Shown here: positions 17,045 through 24,907 of the stretch, one piece after another
Position numbering within the stretch: position 1 is the first letter of the stretch
Layout of the letters: the number at the start of each line of letters is the position of its first letter
From: RPQJ01 sp963707145
Lineage (GTDB): Bacteria > Pseudomonadota > Gammaproteobacteria > Steroidobacterales > Steroidobacteraceae
DNA: 64,000 nucleotides
NCBI GenBank assembly: GCA_963707145.1
Contig: CAVPOQ010000003.1
Span: forward strand, 1-64,000
Reading direction: 5' to 3'
Notes under the pieces: generated by a model
The model's database searches: none
Told to the model about the DNA's origin: nothing
What the model saw: only the letters and a program-made list of their open reading frames with translations
Program-made: the position numbers and the translations under genes

Positions 17045-17515
17045 GAGTTCAACATAATTAACACCCGCTCCCGTTGTTGGGAAGCAACGACTTGACAGGT
17101 CGGCGGGGCTCCGAAACTCGCGTAATCAATTGGTTTTAAAGGGGATGAGAGGGCGTGGGGAGGCCGGCTGCGATCCGCCTCCAGACCGCAACAGTCGGGC
17201 CCGGCTCTGGGCGATATGTCAGCAATATGTCAGATCGCGCAATGCCCGCCGGGGCGGACTCGTCGCCCCAAAGGCACTGATTTCGTGAACCACGTCACAG
17301 TCTGACAGGTGTCGGCAGACCGATAAAAAACAAAGACTTAGCCGGCTCCGATGCTGGCCTTCCTCCGGCGGTCTGGCGGCCGGTCAGAGAGTTCCACCGT
17401 CCACCCTTCAGCGGGCGCGTGGAGTGAAGGTCGGCCGACTTGGGGCACAGGCGCGCCGGCGGGACGACCCGTCGGCGGCCGCGTCCGCGGCGCGCGCCCT
17501 GCGTCGCAGTCGAGG
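17045..17515. other. Intergenic region without a recognisable gene
   Basis: This stretch marks the right edge of the low-GC island and the return to GC-rich sequence. I see no coding frame with family features. The one notable element is a direct repeat ATATGTCAG at 17214-17222 and 17225-17233, start to start 11 bases, about one helical turn, flanked by GCG and CGC. That spacing could suit a dimeric regulator. The rest (17340-17515) is GC-rich with short inverted repeats and no clear function. Confidence 0.5.
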
Positions 17516-17557
17516 AAAAAAAAGCGGCCGGCCCTCCCCGTACGGAAGGCCGGCCGC
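17516..17557 (-). terminator. Strong intrinsic terminator after the parvulin gene
   Basis: On the minus strand GCGGCCGGCC (17557-17548) pairs with GGCCGGCCGC (17533-17524) around a 14-base loop, followed by eight Ts (17523-17516). It lies 31 bases past the stop of the parvulin gene. A ten-pair all-GC stem plus a T run is a textbook rho-independent terminator. Confidence 0.92.
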
Positions 17558-17587
17558 TGCGGCGCATCGCCGCCTTGACAGTCCGCG

Positions 17588-18427
17588 CTACTTCTGAATT
17601 TTCGCGGTCTTGCGGAGCTCGTCGATGTACGTCTGCAGCTTCTTGCGCTGGGTGAACATCTCGACCTGCGGCTTCACCTGCTCAAATGCGGGAACCTCCG
17701 GGCTGCGGACGTCGTCGAGCAGGATCACGTGCCAGCCGAACTCGCTCTGCACGGGCTGCTTGGTGTACTGGCCCTTCTGCAATGCGGCGACGGCGTCCGC
17801 GAACGGCTTGACCATCGTCTGGGGGGAGAACCAGCCGAGGTCGCCGCCGTTCTTGCCGCTCGGGTCCTTCGAGTCGGCCGCAGCGAGCTTCGAGAAGTCG
17901 CCGCCCGATTCGAGCTTCGCAATGATCGCCTCGGCCTTCTCTTTCGAGTCGACGAGGATGTGCCGCGCCTTGTACTCCTTGGGCATCGCGGCTACCTGCG
18001 CGTCGTACTCGGCCTTGATCTCCGATTCAGACGCCGGATGCGACTTGATGTACTTCTCGCTGGCGGCCTCGGCCAGCACTTGGGTGCGCAGCAGCTCGAG
18101 CCGCGCCTGCACTTTCGGGTCCTTGGCAAGACCGTCCTTGTCGGCGGCCTGTGCGGCCAGGGTCATGTTGACCAGCTGGTCGATCATTTGCGTCTTCTGC
18201 TCGTCGGTCGGCGGCTCCTGCGAGCCACCCATCACGGCCTGGGCGAAAACATCGAGCAGTTCCTGGTTGAGCACCTGTCCGTTCACCGTCGCGACGGTGG
18301 CGGACTTGGCGGGCTGCGCCGCGCCCGCCGCGGGCTTGGCTGGGGACTTGGCCTCGTCCGCCGGACGAGTGCAGGCCGCCAGCACGATGGCGGCGGCGAC
18401 GACGGTGAGCAGGTGTGGTCTGAGCAT
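17588..18427 (-). CDS. Peptidylprolyl isomerase, parvulin-type lipoprotein
   Basis: A 279-residue foldase-like protein that catalyses cis/trans isomerisation of prolyl bonds outside the cytoplasm. The signal ends in a lipobox (VLAAC at about residues 15-19), so it is probably lipid-anchored in the periplasm. An Ala/Pro/Lys linker and a SurA/PrsA-like N-terminal helical domain follow. The parvulin domain runs from about residue 150 (KARHILVDSKEKAEAII, GGDFSKLAA, NGGDLGWFSPQTMVKPF, FGWHVILLDD). I chose the ATG at 18427, which has AGAGG upstream, over a GTG at 18451 that would add eight residues before the signal. It is the last gene before the terminator at 17516-17557 and follows bolA. Confidence 0.93.
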   Translation of the reverse strand: MLRPHLLTVVAAAIVLAACTRPADEAKSPAKPAAGAAQPAKSATVATVNGQVLNQELLDVFAQAVMGGSQEPPTDEQKTQMIDQLVNMTLAAQAADKDGLAKDPKVQARLELLRTQVLAEAASEKYIKSHPASESEIKAEYDAQVAAMPKEYKARHILVDSKEKAEAIIAKLESGGDFSKLAAADSKDPSGKNGGDLGWFSPQTMVKPFADAVAALQKGQYTKQPVQSEFGWHVILLDDVRSPEVPAFEQVKPQVEMFTQRKKLQTYIDELRKTAKIQK

Positions 18428-18452
18428 GTTGAGCCTCTGGATTGAAAGCACG

Positions 18453-18731
18453 TCAGTGGGAAGGGGACTCGCCCGGCGCGAGTGCGTGGATGGAAAGGGC
18501 GTGGATGTCGGTGATCATGAGGTCGCCCACGGCGTCGTAAACGAGGCGGTGGCGTCGCAGCGTGCCGAGCCCCGCGAATTTCGCGGCGACCACAAGCACG
18601 GTGAAATGACCGCGCCCGTCGGCGGCACCCGCATGCCCGGCATGGCGGTGACTGTCGTCGACGACTTCCAACACTTCGGGTTCGAGCGCCTGCAGACGAT
18701 CGGCGAGCCGTTCGGCGCGCGAGACGGTCAC
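18453..18731 (-). CDS. BolA-family protein
   Basis: A 92-residue BolA/IbaG-like protein; the family partners monothiol glutaredoxins in iron-sulfur handling and affects cell shape and stress response. Conserved features are ALEPEVLEVVDDSHRHAGHAG near the start (the SHRHAGH region includes the usual His), then GRGHFTVLVVAAKFAGLGTLRRHRLVYDAVGDLM. The start is a GTG at 18731 that overlaps the stop of yciI by four bases (GTGA). It lies between yciI and the parvulin gene in one minus-strand run. Confidence 0.93.
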   Translation of the reverse strand: MTVSRAERLADRLQALEPEVLEVVDDSHRHAGHAGAADGRGHFTVLVVAAKFAGLGTLRRHRLVYDAVGDLMITDIHALSIHALAPGESPSH

Positions 18732-19027
18732 GGCAGGACCTTGACGAACGGCTGCACCTCGACCGACTCGAAGACGCCCTCGGTGACGTAGGGATCGCCG
18801 GCAATCCACTCGCGCGCCGCCACGATCGAGTCGAACTCGGCGACGATCAGGCTGCCGGCGAACCCCGCCTCGCCCGGATCGCGCGCGTCCACGGCGGGCA
18901 GGGGGCCGGCCAGGGCGATCCGGCCCGCCTCGACGAGTTCCCCGATGCGCTGCAGATGGCCCGCGCGGACCCGACGGCGGGTCGCGAGCGCTCCCGGGGC
19001 GTCCCTGCCGACGATCATGTAGAGCAT
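18728..19027 (-). CDS. yciI: YciI-family protein
   Basis: A 99-residue single-domain YciI-like protein with a ferredoxin-like dimeric fold; the cellular reaction is not known. Typical stretches are MLYMIVGRDAPGALATRRRVRAGHL, AGRIALAGPL, GSLIVAEFDSIVAAREWIAGDPYV and VEVQPF near the end. The His in RAGHL and the Asp in GDPYV correspond to the conserved putative active-site pair. The ATG at 19027 is one base after the yciB stop, and the gene overlaps bolA by four bases. The order yciB-yciI-bolA-ppiC is common in gammaproteobacteria. Confidence 0.92.
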   Translation of the reverse strand: MLYMIVGRDAPGALATRRRVRAGHLQRIGELVEAGRIALAGPLPAVDARDPGEAGFAGSLIVAEFDSIVAAREWIAGDPYVTEGVFESVEVQPFVKVLP

Positions 19028-19028
19028 G

Positions 19029-19574
19029 TCACTGCGGGCCGGCGCTGGCCGCTTCGGCCTTGCGCGCGATCCAGAAGCCCTGGGCAAGCGCGAACGCGAG
19101 CGTCAGGCCCATGAGCCCGAACAGCTTGAAGTTGACCCAGGTGGCCTCGTCGTAGCGGTACGCGACGTACAGGTTGAGCGCGCCTGCCACGATGAAGAAG
19201 GCGACCCACGCGAGATTGAGCCGCCGCCAGCTGCCGGCATCGAGCGCCACGTTCTCGCCCATCATGCGCTGCACGATCGTGGGTCCGCGCAGGTACTGGC
19301 TCGCGAGGAAGGCCGCAGCGAACAGCCAGTTGACGATGCTGGGCTTCCACTTGATGAAGGTCGGGTCGTGGATGAGCAGGGTGAGCCCGCCGAAGAAGAG
19401 CACCAGCACCGCGGAGGTGAGCAGCATCGGGCTGACCTTGCGGTGCTTGATCCAGCTGTACGCCGTCTGCATCAGGACGCCGACGATCAGCACCCCCGTC
19501 GCAACGTAGATGTCCGCCAGCTTGTAGGCGACGAAGAACGCGATGACCGGGAGCAGGTCGACCAGGAACTGCAT
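19029..19574 (-). CDS. yciB: Inner-membrane-spanning protein YciB (septation protein A)
   Basis: A 181-residue polytopic membrane protein of the YciB/IspZ family, linked to cell-envelope synthesis and division. It begins MQFLVDLLPVIAFFVAYKL and has about five hydrophobic segments: roughly 3-20, 22-42, 50-68, 75-92 and 120-165. KHRKVSPMLL and IHDPTFIKWKPSIVNW are family signatures. The ATG at 19574 is preferred to a GTG two codons upstream. It is first in the minus-strand run yciB-yciI-bolA-ppiC and divergent from yciO. Confidence 0.95.
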   Translation of the reverse strand: MQFLVDLLPVIAFFVAYKLADIYVATGVLIVGVLMQTAYSWIKHRKVSPMLLTSAVLVLFFGGLTLLIHDPTFIKWKPSIVNWLFAAAFLASQYLRGPTIVQRMMGENVALDAGSWRRLNLAWVAFFIVAGALNLYVAYRYDEATWVNFKLFGLMGLTLAFALAQGFWIARKAEAASAGPQ

Positions 19575-19661
19575 TTGCACGCCAGCGTTGGGGCTCGGGG
19601 CGGAGCCGGGGCGCGTATCATAGCCAAGTCGACCCCTGCGCCCAACGACTGCCCCGCACTA

Positions 19662-20282
19662 TTGGCACTGCTGATCTCCATCCACCCCGTCAGTCCGCAG
19701 CCGCGGCTGGTGCGCCAGGCCGTCGCGGCGATGCGCGACGGCAGCGTCGTCGCCTATCCGACCGACTCGTGCTACGCGCTCGGATGCCTGATCGGGGACA
19801 AGGAGGCGATGGAACGCATCCGCCGCATCCGCGATGCGGACAAGAACCACAACTTCACGCTGGTCTGCCGCGACCTCTCGGAGATCGCGCGCTACGCGCG
19901 GGTGGACAACGCGACTTACCGCACGCTGCGCGCCTTCACGCCGGGGCCCTACACGTTCCTGCTCGAGGCCACGCGCGAGGTGCCCAAGCGGCTGCAGAAC
20001 CCCAAGCGACGGACGATCGGTATCCGCGTGCCGGACAACGCAATCGTGCGTCTGCTGCTCGCGGAGCTGGGCGAGCCGGTCATGAGCTCGACGCTGCTGC
20101 TGCCAGGCGAGACGGCCCCGATGACCGATCCGCACGAGATCAAGGAGCGCCTCGAGCACCTCGTGGACCTCGTCATCGACGGCGGCCCGGGCGGGTTCGA
20201 GCCGAGCAGCGTGGTGGATCTCTCGGGCCCGGCCCCGGTCGTCGTCCGCCACGGCAAGGGCAGCGTTGCCGCCTTCGAATGA
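19662..20282 (+). CDS. yciO: YciO-like Sua5/YrdC-domain protein
   Basis: A 206-residue YrdC-domain protein. Relatives (TsaC/Sua5) make the threonylcarbamoyl-AMP used for t6A in tRNA; the role of the YciO branch is less clear. Conserved blocks are GSVVAYPTDSCYALGC (about 28-43), RIRRIRDADKNHNFTLVCRD, NATYRTLRAFTPGPYTFLL, KRRTIGIRVPDN and a C-terminal DLVIDGGPGG/SSVVDLS. The start is a TTG at 19662, giving the usual YciO length; no ATG exists in the right place. It precedes trpS, scpA, scpB and rluB on the plus strand, a typical gammaproteobacterial order. Confidence 0.9.
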   Translation: MALLISIHPVSPQPRLVRQAVAAMRDGSVVAYPTDSCYALGCLIGDKEAMERIRRIRDADKNHNFTLVCRDLSEIARYARVDNATYRTLRAFTPGPYTFLLEATREVPKRLQNPKRRTIGIRVPDNAIVRLLLAELGEPVMSSTLLLPGETAPMTDPHEIKERLEHLVDLVIDGGPGGFEPSSVVDLSGPAPVVVRHGKGSVAAFE

Positions 20283-20425
20283 CGGCGGCGCGGCGCGTGC
20301 CTGCGTATAATCCGCCGCTCGCCCGGATGCAGGCTTGCCCGCAGCCTCGACCCCGGACCGTGATCTGCCTGAAAATCAACAACTTGTGAGGCCCGGGCCG
20401 CCGGTTGTCGCGCCAGGGAGACCGC

Positions 20426-21643
20426 TTGAGTTCATCCGTATCCGCCCCGCGCCGCGTCCTCTCCGGAATGCGCCCGACTGGCGCGCTGCACCTCGGCAAC
20501 TACCACGGCGCCCTCAAGAACTGGGCTGAGCTGCAGTACGAGTACGACTGCTACTTCTTCATCGCCGACTACCACGCGCTGACCACGGGCTACGCGGACA
20601 CGCGCCAGCTCGAGCACGACACCTGGCAGATCGTGATCGACTGGCTCGCGGCGGGCCTCAATCCGGCCGTGTGCACGCTGTTCATCCAGTCGCGCGTGCC
20701 GGAGCATGCCGAGTTGCACCTGCTGCTGTCGATGATCACGCCACTCGGCTGGCTCGAGCGCGTGCCCACCTACAAGGACCAGCAGGAGCAGCTGAAGGAA
20801 AAGGACCTCGCGACCTACGGCTTCCTGGGATACCCGCTGCTGCAGAGCGCGGACATCCTGCTCTACCGTCCGATGTACGTGCCGGTCGGCGAGGACCAGG
20901 TGGCGCATGTCGAGATCACGCGCGAGATCGCCCGCCGCTTCAATTTCATGTACGGCCGCGAGCCGGACTTCGAGGCCAAGGTGGAGCGCGCCGTGAAGAA
21001 CCTGGGCGCCAAGAACGCGGCCCTCTACGCCGAGCTGCGCAAGCGCTACCAGGAGCAGGGCGAGGAGGAGGCGCTCGAGCGAGCGCAACGACTGCTCGAG
21101 GGCAACTCCCGGCTCACACTCGCCGATCGCGAGCGCCTGCTCGGCAACCTCGAGGGCTCGGGCCGCACCATCCTCCCCGAGCCCGACGCGCTGCTCACCG
21201 CGACGCCCAAGGTGACAGGACTCGACGGTCGCAAGATGTCGAAGTCCTACGGCAACACGATCGGGCTGCGCGAGGACCCGGACGCAGTTGCCGCCAAGCT
21301 GCGCACCATGCAGACCGACCCCGCGCGCGTACGCCGCACCGACCCGGGCGATCCCGACAAGTGTCCCGTCTGGGACCTGCACCGGCTCTATTCCGGAGAC
21401 GACGTGCAGGCATGGGTGCAGCAGGGTTGCCGCAGCGCCGGCATCGGCTGCCTCGAGTGCAAGAAGCCGCTGATCGAGCGCGTTGTGGAGGAAGTCTCGG
21501 GAATGCGCCAGCGCGCTCAGGACTACGAGGAGAACCCGGACCTCGTGCGCGGCATCATCGCCGAGGGCTGCGAGAAGGCCCGCACGGTGGCCGGGCAGAC
21601 GCTCGACGACGTCAAGCAGGCCATGGGCCTCAGCTACCGATGA
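20426..21643 (+). CDS. trpS: Tryptophanyl-tRNA synthetase
   Basis: A class I synthetase charging tRNA-Trp. The HIGH-type motif is HLGN within SGMRPTGALHLGNYHGAL; the second signature is KMSKS (GRKMSKSYGNTIGL). GEDQVAHVEITREIARRFN is also characteristic. At about 405 residues it belongs to the longer form, with an insert before KMSKS (LYAELRKRYQEQGEEEALER). I chose the TTG at 20426, which has AGGGAG five bases upstream; another TTG at 20405 lacks this. Its stop is 10 bases before scpA. Confidence 0.96.
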   Translation: MSSSVSAPRRVLSGMRPTGALHLGNYHGALKNWAELQYEYDCYFFIADYHALTTGYADTRQLEHDTWQIVIDWLAAGLNPAVCTLFIQSRVPEHAELHLLLSMITPLGWLERVPTYKDQQEQLKEKDLATYGFLGYPLLQSADILLYRPMYVPVGEDQVAHVEITREIARRFNFMYGREPDFEAKVERAVKNLGAKNAALYAELRKRYQEQGEEEALERAQRLLEGNSRLTLADRERLLGNLEGSGRTILPEPDALLTATPKVTGLDGRKMSKSYGNTIGLREDPDAVAAKLRTMQTDPARVRRTDPGDPDKCPVWDLHRLYSGDDVQAWVQQGCRSAGIGCLECKKPLIERVVEEVSGMRQRAQDYEENPDLVRGIIAEGCEKARTVAGQTLDDVKQAMGLSYR

Positions 21644-21652
21644 GGATGCCGC

Positions 21653-22573
21653 ATGAGCAAGCCTGAGTTGCGACTGATCGAGGGCGGCCCGCCACCGGCG
21701 ACGGACCCGCCGGCACCGGAGCCGCACGAGCAGACCGAGATGCCATTCGCGGTGGTGGAAGGCGAGCCGGTCACCCAGATGCCGCGCGACCTCTACATCC
21801 CGCCGGAGGCGCTGCAGGTGTTCCTCGAGGCCTTCGAGGGCCCGCTCGACCTGCTGCTGTACCTGATCCGCCGGCAGAACCTCGACATCCTCGACATCCC
21901 GATCGCAGAGATCACGCGGCAGTACATGCGCTACATCGAGCTGATGCACGAGCTGCAGCTCGAACTGGCCGGCGAGTACCTGCTGATGGCTGCGACGCTG
22001 GCCGAGATCAAGTCGCGCATGCTGCTGCCCCGGCCGCAGGGCGAGTCGGCCGAGGAGGGGCTGGACCCGCGTGCCGAGCTGGTGCGCCGCTTGCAGGAAT
22101 ACGAGCGCTTCAAGAAAGCCGCCATGGACGTTGACGCGCTGCCGCGCATCGACCGCGACACCTTCCCGGCCTCGGCCGACCCGGGGGAGCGGCGCATCGT
22201 GCGCCTGCTGCCCGAGGTGACACTCCAGGAGATGCTCGTCGCGCTGAAGGACGTGCTGGTCCGTGCCGACATGTTCTCGCACCACCAGGTATCCCGCGAG
22301 CGCCTCTCGGTGCGCCAGCGCATGTCGGACGTGCTGGGCGCGCTGGGCAGCCAGTCGTTCATCGAGTTCACCCAGCTGTTCCGCGCGGAGGAGGGGCGCA
22401 TGGGTGTCACGGTGACCTTCTCGGCCATCCTCGAGCTGTTGCGCGAGGGCTTGATCGAGATCGTTCAGGCCGAGCCGTTCGCTCCGATCCACGTGCGAGC
22501 CGGCGCGCCGCGCCACATGACGCTGGTCGTGGACAACGACGCCCCCGAATTCGCCAGCCGGAACGAGACATGA
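21653..22573 (+). CDS. scpA: Segregation and condensation protein A
   Basis: ScpA is the kleisin of the SMC-ScpAB complex, which compacts and helps separate chromosomes. At 306 residues it has an N-terminal acidic, proline-rich extension (about 1-50) before the conserved FEGPLDLLLYLIRRQNLDILDIPIAEI block and a helix with EIKSRMLLP. The C-terminal winged-helix region includes VTVTFSAILELLREGLIEI. The ATG at 21653 follows trpS, and the stop overlaps the scpB start (ATGA). No smc gene is in the window. Confidence 0.96.
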   Translation: MSKPELRLIEGGPPPATDPPAPEPHEQTEMPFAVVEGEPVTQMPRDLYIPPEALQVFLEAFEGPLDLLLYLIRRQNLDILDIPIAEITRQYMRYIELMHELQLELAGEYLLMAATLAEIKSRMLLPRPQGESAEEGLDPRAELVRRLQEYERFKKAAMDVDALPRIDRDTFPASADPGERRIVRLLPEVTLQEMLVALKDVLVRADMFSHHQVSRERLSVRQRMSDVLGALGSQSFIEFTQLFRAEEGRMGVTVTFSAILELLREGLIEIVQAEPFAPIHVRAGAPRHMTLVVDNDAPEFASRNET

Positions 22574-23286
22574 GCGACCAGCAACTGCCGCGCATGCTCG
22601 AGGCGGTTCTGCTCGCCGCCGGTCGCCCCGTGAGCATCGAGCAGATCCGCGAGCTGTTCGAGGAAGCCCAGCGCCCTGCCGTCGAGGAGGTGCGCGCGGC
22701 GCTCGCCGAGCTCGAGGCGGACTGCGCGGACCGCGCCTTCGAACTGCGCGAGGTCGGCAGCGGCTGGCGGCTGCAGGTGCGGGCACAGCACGCCGAGGTG
22801 ATCTCGCGCCTCTGGCAGGAGCGACCGAGCCGCTATTCCCGCGCCCTGCTCGAGACGATGGCGCTGATCGCCTACCGCCAGCCCGTCACGCGCGGCGAGA
22901 TCGAAGACATCCGCGGCGTCACGGTCAGTTCGACCATCATGCGTACGCTCCAGGAGCGCAACTGGATCCGCGTCGTCGGGCACCGCGAAGTGCCCGGCCG
23001 GCCGGAACTGCTCGGCACGACGCGCGAGTTCCTCGACTATTTCGGTCTCACCAGCCTCGACGACCTGCCGACGCTCGCCGAGCTGCGCGACCTCGACGAC
23101 ATCAAGGTGCAGATCGAGTTCCCCGGCGGCGGCCCGGCGCCCGAGGCCGCGGCGCTGCCTCCGCCCGCGATCGCGGACGGCTCGGGGGACGTGGCCGTCG
23201 TCGACGATGGCGACGACACCGGGCCCTCGACCCCCGAGGCCCCGACGCTGGCCGCCGTCGGGCCGCCCGGCGACCCGCCGGCCTGA
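22570..23286 (+). CDS. scpB: Segregation and condensation protein B
   Basis: ScpB is a tandem winged-helix dimer that binds the kleisin ScpA. At 238 residues, the family core runs from about 1 to 175 (LEAVLLAAGRPVSIEQIREL, YSRALLETMALIAYRQPVTRGEIEDIRGV, GHREVPGRPELLGTT, YFGLTSLDDLPTL). It is followed by an acidic, Ala/Pro-rich tail of low complexity. The ATG overlaps the scpA stop by four bases. The rluB-like gene starts 9 bases after its stop. Confidence 0.96.
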   Translation: MSDQQLPRMLEAVLLAAGRPVSIEQIRELFEEAQRPAVEEVRAALAELEADCADRAFELREVGSGWRLQVRAQHAEVISRLWQERPSRYSRALLETMALIAYRQPVTRGEIEDIRGVTVSSTIMRTLQERNWIRVVGHREVPGRPELLGTTREFLDYFGLTSLDDLPTLAELRDLDDIKVQIEFPGGGPAPEAAALPPPAIADGSGDVAVVDDGDDTGPSTPEAPTLAAVGPPGDPPA

Positions 23287-23295
23287 CCTGCCCCC

Positions 23296-24147
23296 GTGGA
23301 CGAACGCCTGCACAAGTTGTTGGCCCACCACGGGATCGGGTCGCTGCGGCAGGTCGAGGACTGGATCCGCGCCGGTCGCGTCGTGGTCAACGGGCGGCCT
23401 GCCGAGCTCGGGCAGCGCGTCGGACCGGGCGACCGCATCGTGGTCGACGGGCGCGATGTCTCGAAGCGGCTCTCCGCTCCGGCATCCCTCCGGGTGATCG
23501 TCTGCCACAAGCCCGGCGGCGAGATGACCCGCGGTCGCGAGGGCGACGATCGCAGCTCGGTCGAGACGCGCCTGCCGTCGCTGCGTGCGGGACGCTGGCT
23601 GCCGGTCAACGCCCTCGGCTACGGCGAGGAAGGTCTGCTGGTGCTATCCAGCGACGGTTCGCTCGCCGCCGCGATCGCGCGTCACTCCGGTCCGCTGCCG
23701 GTCGAGTACCGCGTGCGCGTGCTGCGGCCGCGCGCGACAGACGAGTGGCCGGAACTGCCGCTCGCGGTCGAGGTCGAGGGCGAGCCGGTCGCGTTCTCCG
23801 CGGTCGAGCGACTCGAGGGCGCAGGCACCAATGTCTGGTTCCGCGTCGCTGCCGAGCGCGCGCCGCGACGCGGCGCGCTGCGCGCGCTGTTCGACGCCGC
23901 GGGCCTGAAGGTGAGCCGTACGATGCTGGTGCGCTGGGGACCGCTGTCGCTGCCGCGGGACCTGCCGCGAGGGCGTTCCCGCGACGTCGTCGCGCAGGAA
24001 CTCGACGGGCTGCTCGAACTCGCCGGACGGAGCCCGCCGGAGCGCGCGCGCGCCAGTGGCCGGGGGAAGGCGCGCAAGCCGGCGGCCGGGCGCTCGACCG
24101 GCCGACCTACCGGGCGCCCTGCTGGGCGTCGAAGCGGCGGCCGCTGA
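23296..24147 (+). CDS. RluB/RsuA-family pseudouridine synthase homologue lacking the catalytic Asp
   Basis: A 283-residue protein in the position normally held by rluB, which makes pseudouridine in 23S rRNA helix 89-93. It has the S4 domain (residues 2-50: ERLHKLLAHHGIGSLRQVEDWI, GRVVVNGRP), the HKPGGEM segment, and the RLEGAGTNVWFRV and KVSRTMLVRWGPLSLP blocks. In active members the motif GRLD carries the catalytic Asp. Here the aligned stretch is VNALGYGEEGLLVLSSDG, with Gly at position 108 (codon GGC at 23617-23619) and Ala for the Arg. The sequence around it is clean and in frame. The C-terminus is a basic Arg/Gly/Lys tail, common in RluB. GTG start at 23296. The 3' end overlaps the convergent SDR gene by 41 bases. 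It may be an inactive RNA-binding homologue. Confidence 0.88.
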   Translation: MDERLHKLLAHHGIGSLRQVEDWIRAGRVVVNGRPAELGQRVGPGDRIVVDGRDVSKRLSAPASLRVIVCHKPGGEMTRGREGDDRSSVETRLPSLRAGRWLPVNALGYGEEGLLVLSSDGSLAAAIARHSGPLPVEYRVRVLRPRATDEWPELPLAVEVEGEPVAFSAVERLEGAGTNVWFRVAAERAPRRGALRALFDAAGLKVSRTMLVRWGPLSLPRDLPRGRSRDVVAQELDGLLELAGRSPPERARASGRGKARKPAAGRSTGRPTGRPAGRRSGGR

Positions 24148-24907
24148 TTCCGCGGCCCGCCGGCCCGAGCAGGTACAGGAACGGTCCGAGCACCCGCTGC
24201 GGCTCCGGCAGGGTCGAGGGATCCTCTCCCGGATACGCGCTGGCGCGCATCCGGGTGCGCATCGGTCCCGGATTCACGCTGTTGACGCGAATACAGGTCG
24301 CGTCAGCCGTCTCGTCTGCGAGCACCTGCATCAGGCCCTCGACCGCGAATTTCGAGGCCGCGTAGGCGCCCCAGTAGGCGCGGCCGCGCACCGACACGCC
24401 GCTCGTGACGAACACCGCCGAGGCGTCTGGCGAGAGCTTCAGCAACGGCAGCAGCGACTTCGTCAGGATGAAGGCCGCGTTCACGTTGACGTGCATTACC
24501 CGCAACCAGCTCACCACGTCGTGGTGCTCGACCGGCGAGCGCTCGCCGAGCAGGGCGGCGGCGTGGACGAGGCCGTCGAGCCGTCCGTACTCGTTGCTCA
24601 CCGCGTCGGCGAGCGCATCGTAGTGCGACGCGTCGGCGCGCTCCAGATCGAGTGGCGCGATCGACGGGCGCGGGCCGCCGGCGGCCATGATCGCGTCGTA
24701 GACCTTCTCGAGCCGGCCGACCTTGCGTCCGCAGAGCACGACGCGCGCGCCGAGGGCCGCGCAGGCCGCGGCGAGCGCACTGCCGAGGCCGCCGCCGGCG
24801 CCCGTGATCAGGATCACGCGGCCGGCGAGCAGGCCCGGCGGCGCGACGTAGGACTGGATTTCCGCATCGGTGGGCAAGGTCGGATCTCCGTTGTGGTCAT
24901 CGTCCAT
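24107..24907 (-). CDS. Short-chain dehydrogenase/reductase, YciK-like
   Basis: A 266-residue classical SDR that would use NAD(P)H; the substrate is unknown. The cofactor motif is TGAGGGLG (about residues 36-43: ILITGAGGGLGSALA). HVNVNAAFILTKSLLP follows, then the Ser of VFVTSGVSVRG and the YxxxK pair in YWGAYAASKFAVEGL. RVNSVNPGPMRTRMR is typical of the group. The ATG at 24907 overlaps the stop of the upstream squalene/phytoene-synthase-like gene (TGATG). Its 3' end overlaps the rluB-like gene by 41 bases, convergently. In gammaproteobacteria yciK commonly follows gph/ubiG, as here. Confidence 0.92.
   Translation of the reverse strand: MDDDHNGDPTLPTDAEIQSYVAPPGLLAGRVILITGAGGGLGSALAAACAALGARVVLCGRKVGRLEKVYDAIMAAGGPRPSIAPLDLERADASHYDALADAVSNEYGRLDGLVHAAALLGERSPVEHHDVVSWLRVMHVNVNAAFILTKSLLPLLKLSPDASAVFVTSGVSVRGRAYWGAYAASKFAVEGLMQVLADETADATCIRVNSVNPGPMRTRMRASAYPGEDPSTLPEPQRVLGPFLYLLGPAGRGISGRRFDAQQGAR

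Noticed and set aside
17295..17567. A 90-residue minus-strand reading frame
   Set aside because: It overlaps the terminator of the parvulin gene, is rich in Arg, Gly and Pro and has no ribosome binding site or family match.
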